Shown piece after piece: positions 6,496-7,812 of a stretch of 7,812 nucleotides of DNA. Source of the stretch: an uncultured Eubacteriales bacterium. GTDB taxonomy: Bacteria; Bacillota; Clostridia; Christensenellales; Aristaeellaceae. The stretch lies in the NCBI GenBank assembly GCA_900550955.1, contig URUF01000076.1:1-7812 (forward strand), given 5' to 3'. Under the pieces are notes generated by a model. It saw only the letters and a list, made by a program, of their open reading frames with translations, was not told the DNA's origin and did no database searches. Each line of letters starts with the position of its first letter. Within the stretch, counting starts at the first letter, position 1. A program made the translations under genes and the position numbers.

Positions 6496-6572
6496 AAAAA
6501 AACACTTCGACGTTTACAGCCCTGTTTCCTTCCCGGGGCGGCTGCCCTAAGGAGGGGAGCGGGGCCTGTAAA
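6496..6572 (-). promoter_or_regulatory. Nested stem-loop and T7 tract in the leader of the M20-like cluster
   Basis: Three nested helices can be seen: TTTACAG (6513-6519) with CTGTAAA (6566-6572), extended by CCC/GGG across a bulge; TCCTT (6527-6531) with AAGGA (6549-6553); and GGGC (6536-6539) with GCCC (6544-6547). On the minus strand the structure is followed after 10 nt by seven T residues (6496-6502) and then by the M20-like start 30 nt on. It could be an attenuator, a leaky terminator of the upstream gene or a cis-acting leader. It lacks the T-box and other riboswitch signatures I can recognise by eye. Confidence 0.4.
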
Positions 6573-6599
6573 AAAGGGCTCGCCCGCCGGCCGTATGGG

Positions 6600-6650
6600 A
6601 AAAGCAAAAGGGCCCGCCGCCTGCGCGGCGCAGGCGGCAAGCCCCGGCTT
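6600..6650 (-). terminator. Terminator of the cytidylate-kinase-like gene
   Basis: A perfect 10-bp inverted repeat, GCCGCCTGCG (6616-6625) with CGCAGGCGGC (6629-6638), has a 3-nt loop and is extended by GGGC/GCCC pairing outside a small internal loop. Read leftward it is followed by TTTTGCTTTT. It lies about 60 bp past the stop of the leftward gene at 6708. A further minus-strand T6 lies at 6570-6575. Confidence 0.65.
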
Positions 6651-6707
6651 TTGGAAGAACAGGGGCCTGAACGCAGCGGTTGCGTTTTAAGCCCGGCGCG
6701 CAGCGGT

Positions 6708-7319
6708 TTATTCCCTGCTGGCAAAGGCGATGATCGCGTCGGCAATGGCGGCGGGGGCCTGCCCGTCGGTACGGATCATCAGGTCGTAATTGCTGCGAAG
6801 GCCCCAGTTGCCGTCCGCAAAGAAATTGTAGTAGTTACGGCGCTGCTTGTCTGTTTTGCGAATCAGCTCGCGGGCGCGCTCGCGGTCCACGCCCTCCACG
6901 CGCATGATGCGCTCCACGCGCTTTTCCGTGGAGGCGTATAGGAAAACATGGATAACGCCCGGCAAGCCCTTGAGCACGTAATCCGCGCAGCGGCCAACGA
7001 TTACGCAGGGCCCCTCCGAGGCGATGCGGTTGATCGCGTCAAACTGCGCCAGGAAAACCCGCTGGTTCAGCGGCATTTGCAGCCCGGCGGCGGCTGCGCC
7101 CATGTTAAGAACCGGGGCGGCGGAGCCCGTTAGCATGCCGCTCACGCTGGCTTTTTCGTCGTGGCGTTCAAAAATTTCCTTGCACAGGCCGCTTTCCTGC
7201 GCGGCCCGGGTGAGAATTTCCTTATCATAAAACGGTATGTCCAGCTTATCGGCCACCAGCCTGCCAATTTCGCGGCCGCCGCTGCCGTACTCGCGGCCTA
7301 TGGTAATAATGGTATTCAT
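6708..7319 (-). CDS. Cytidylate kinase-like family protein
   Basis: A 203-residue P-loop nucleotide-kinase-type protein (AAA_26, cytidylate kinase-like), common in Clostridia and distinct from the true Cmk. The phosphate-binding loop is GREYGSGGREIG (8-19). The core strand CVIVGRCADYVL (105-116) has the GR(C/S)AD signature of the family. A lid-like segment rich in basic residues is TDKQRRNYYNFF (156-167), followed by YDLMIRTD (178-185). The physiological substrate is not known for most members, so phosphorylation of CMP is only one possibility. Start: ATG 7319 has AAGGA (7327-7331) 7 nt upstream; an ATG at 7337 would include the ribosome binding site in the coding region. It is a single-gene unit with its own promoter and a terminator hairpin downstream, divergent from secG. 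Confidence 0.85.
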   Translation of the reverse strand: MNTIITIGREYGSGGREIGRLVADKLDIPFYDKEILTRAAQESGLCKEIFERHDEKASVSGMLTGSAAPVLNMGAAAAGLQMPLNQRVFLAQFDAINRIASEGPCVIVGRCADYVLKGLPGVIHVFLYASTEKRVERIMRVEGVDRERARELIRKTDKQRRNYYNFFADGNWGLRSNYDLMIRTDGQAPAAIADAIIAFASRE

Positions 7320-7378
7320 ATGCTCATCCTTCCACACGCTGCTTCCGGGGAAAAGATTTTTTTACGATCTTTAATCCT

Positions 7379-7407
7379 ATTATATACCACGGCGGGAAAA
7401 AGTTCAA
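7379..7407 (-). promoter_or_regulatory. Sigma-A promoter for the cytidylate-kinase-like gene
   Basis: On the minus strand a perfect TATAAT -10 (7379-7384) lies 17 bp from TTGAAC (7402-7407), a 4-of-6 match to TTGACA. The predicted start is near 7372, giving a leader of about 53 nt. An inverted repeat AAAGAT (7352-7357)/ATCTTT (7367-7372) lies across the predicted start site. Confidence 0.75.
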
Positions 7408-7457
7408 TCCAAAAGCTTTGGAAATTCGGCCTGGGAAACATTTTCCTGGCTTCCCTC

Positions 7458-7489
7458 TTGCTTTTTGGACGCTTCAATGTTAATATACT
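7458..7489 (+). promoter_or_regulatory. Promoter for secG
   Basis: TTGCTT (7458-7463) is followed after 17 bp by TAATAT (7481-7486), with an extended -10 TG at 7478-7479. An overlapping TATACT (7484-7489) is an alternative -10. Transcription would begin near 7493-7496, giving a leader of about 25-30 nt. Confidence 0.55.
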
Positions 7490-7500
7490 AGTTGTATATT
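7482..7500. promoter_or_regulatory. Operator-like palindrome over the secG -10 region
   Basis: AATATAC (7482-7488) and GTATATT (7494-7500) are perfect inverted arms around a 5-nt centre, TAGTT. The element covers the -10 box and the predicted start site of secG, where a bound repressor would block transcription. A/T-rich promoters form such repeats by chance, and no cognate regulator is in the window. Confidence 0.4.
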
Positions 7501-7520
7501 TACCGAGGAGGGAACCCCTG

Positions 7521-7757
7521 ATGACCGTGCTTGACTGGATTGTTGGCATCCTGCTTTTGATATCTGCCTTGGTGATGATCGTGACCGTGCTTTTGCAAAG
7601 CAGCGAGCGCTCCGGCCTGGGCGCCGTTAGCGGCGCCGCCGAAACCTTCTTTGGCAAGAACAAGGCCAAGGGCATGGATGCGAAGCTTGCGCTGCTCACC
7701 AAGATTTGCGCCGGCGTGTTCATTGTGCTGTCCGTTGTGATGATGTTCCTGGGCTGA
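7521..7757 (+). CDS. secG: Preprotein translocase subunit SecG
   Basis: A 78-residue, two-helix membrane protein of normal SecG length. It assists SecA-driven export through the SecYEG channel. The helices are at about 4-24 and 59-77. Between them is the family signature LLQSSERSGLG (24-34) with SGAAETFFG (37-45), matching the conserved LLQ...GL...SG..ETFFG pattern. The ATG has a strong GAGGAGG site (7505-7511) 9 nt upstream. In many Firmicutes secG is followed by rnr and smpB; here an intrinsic terminator follows directly, so it appears monocistronic. The frame stays open further upstream, but that stretch crosses the promoter and is not part of the protein. Confidence 0.93.
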   Translation: MTVLDWIVGILLLISALVMIVTVLLQSSERSGLGAVSGAAETFFGKNKAKGMDAKLALLTKICAGVFIVLSVVMMFLG

Positions 7758-7766
7758 TGGCCGGAC

Positions 7767-7812
7767 GCGTGCAAAAAGCGGCTTTCCAATGCGAAAGCCG
7801 CTTTTTGCACGC
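7767..7812 (+). terminator. Intrinsic terminator of secG
   Basis: A perfect 20-bp inverted repeat (7767-7786 with 7793-7812) surrounds a 6-nt loop, CAATGC. The inner part AAAAAGCGGCTTTC/GAAAGCCGCTTTTT is the classic hairpin with a T5 run, and the symmetric A5/T5 makes it able to work in both directions. It begins 9 nt after the secG stop codon. The window ends exactly at the end of the stem. Confidence 0.92.

Larger units (their letters stand above)
6467..6707. other. 241-bp intergenic region between the kinase-like gene and the M20-like cluster
   Basis: No open frame here has a ribosome binding site or protein-like composition. It contains the terminator hairpin and the nested stem-loop described separately, and the GGAGG site of the M20-like gene at 6473-6477. 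No convincing sigma-A promoter for the cluster could be found on the minus strand: TTTACA (6567-6572) is a fair -35, but the sequence 17 bp away (TAGGGC) is a poor -10. The cluster may depend on read-through, on an alternative sigma factor or on a weak promoter. Confidence 0.5.

Noticed and set aside
5735..6550. 271-residue plus-strand open frame opposite the M20-like gene
   Set aside because: It is an Arg/Gln/Ala-rich shadow frame without motifs, running across the intergenic leader.
6467..6707. T-box or known riboswitch in the leader
   Set aside because: The minus strand shows no T-box AGGGTGG-type core and no purine, SAM, TPP or FMN core motif that I could recognise.
7161..7520. N-terminal extension of the secG frame
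   Set aside because: It crosses the kinase-like gene and both promoters. SecG length, signature and the strong ribosome binding site all fix the start at 7521.
1..7812. CRISPR array, transposase, phage or toxin-antitoxin module
   Set aside because: No regularly spaced repeats, insertion-sequence ends or recognisable mobile or defence proteins were found on either strand.

Overview
This window looks like a stretch of chromosome from a high-G+C member of the Clostridia or a related anaerobic Firmicutes lineage. Four things suggest this: a long-form clostridial PRPP synthetase, a YlbJ-type sporulation membrane protein, a Firmicutes-like SecG, and strong AGGAGG-type ribosome binding sites with sigma-A-like promoters. 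The assignment is an inference from gene content. No rRNA, tRNA, CRISPR array, transposase or phage gene is visible.

Layout, left to right. Positions 1-82 hold no complete gene but contain inverted repeats beside the 3' end of the PRPP synthetase gene. That gene (prs) runs leftward (1297-83) from a promoter at 1350-1378, with a 14-bp direct repeat just upstream. Divergent from it, a ylbJ-like gene runs rightward (1484-2542). Its 3' end overlaps by 38 bp the 3' end of a leftward four-gene cluster. In transcription order that cluster is: an M20-peptidase-like protein that appears to have lost most catalytic residues (6466-5231); a large polytopic membrane protein with GT-C/DUF2298-like features (5218-3221); a 71-residue protein of unknown function (3224-3009); and a GtrA-family membrane protein (2984-2505). 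The intergenic region before the cluster (6467-6707) has a terminator-like hairpin and a larger nested stem-loop followed by a T7 tract. Next comes a leftward cytidylate-kinase-like gene (7319-6708), then a divergent promoter region rich in small palindromes. secG follows rightward (7521-7757) and ends in a perfect 20-bp-stem terminator at the right edge.

How the genes may work together. prs (PRPP supply), the cytidylate-kinase-like protein and secG (protein export) are housekeeping functions. The four-gene cluster is tightly packed (12-nt gap, 4-nt ATGA overlap, 24-nt gap) and should be co-transcribed. A GT-C-like protein next to GtrA suggests lipid-linked sugar transfer at the cell surface. 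The role of the degenerate M20-like protein and of the small protein is unknown, and this cluster is the least explained part of the window. I see no clear mobile or defence system.
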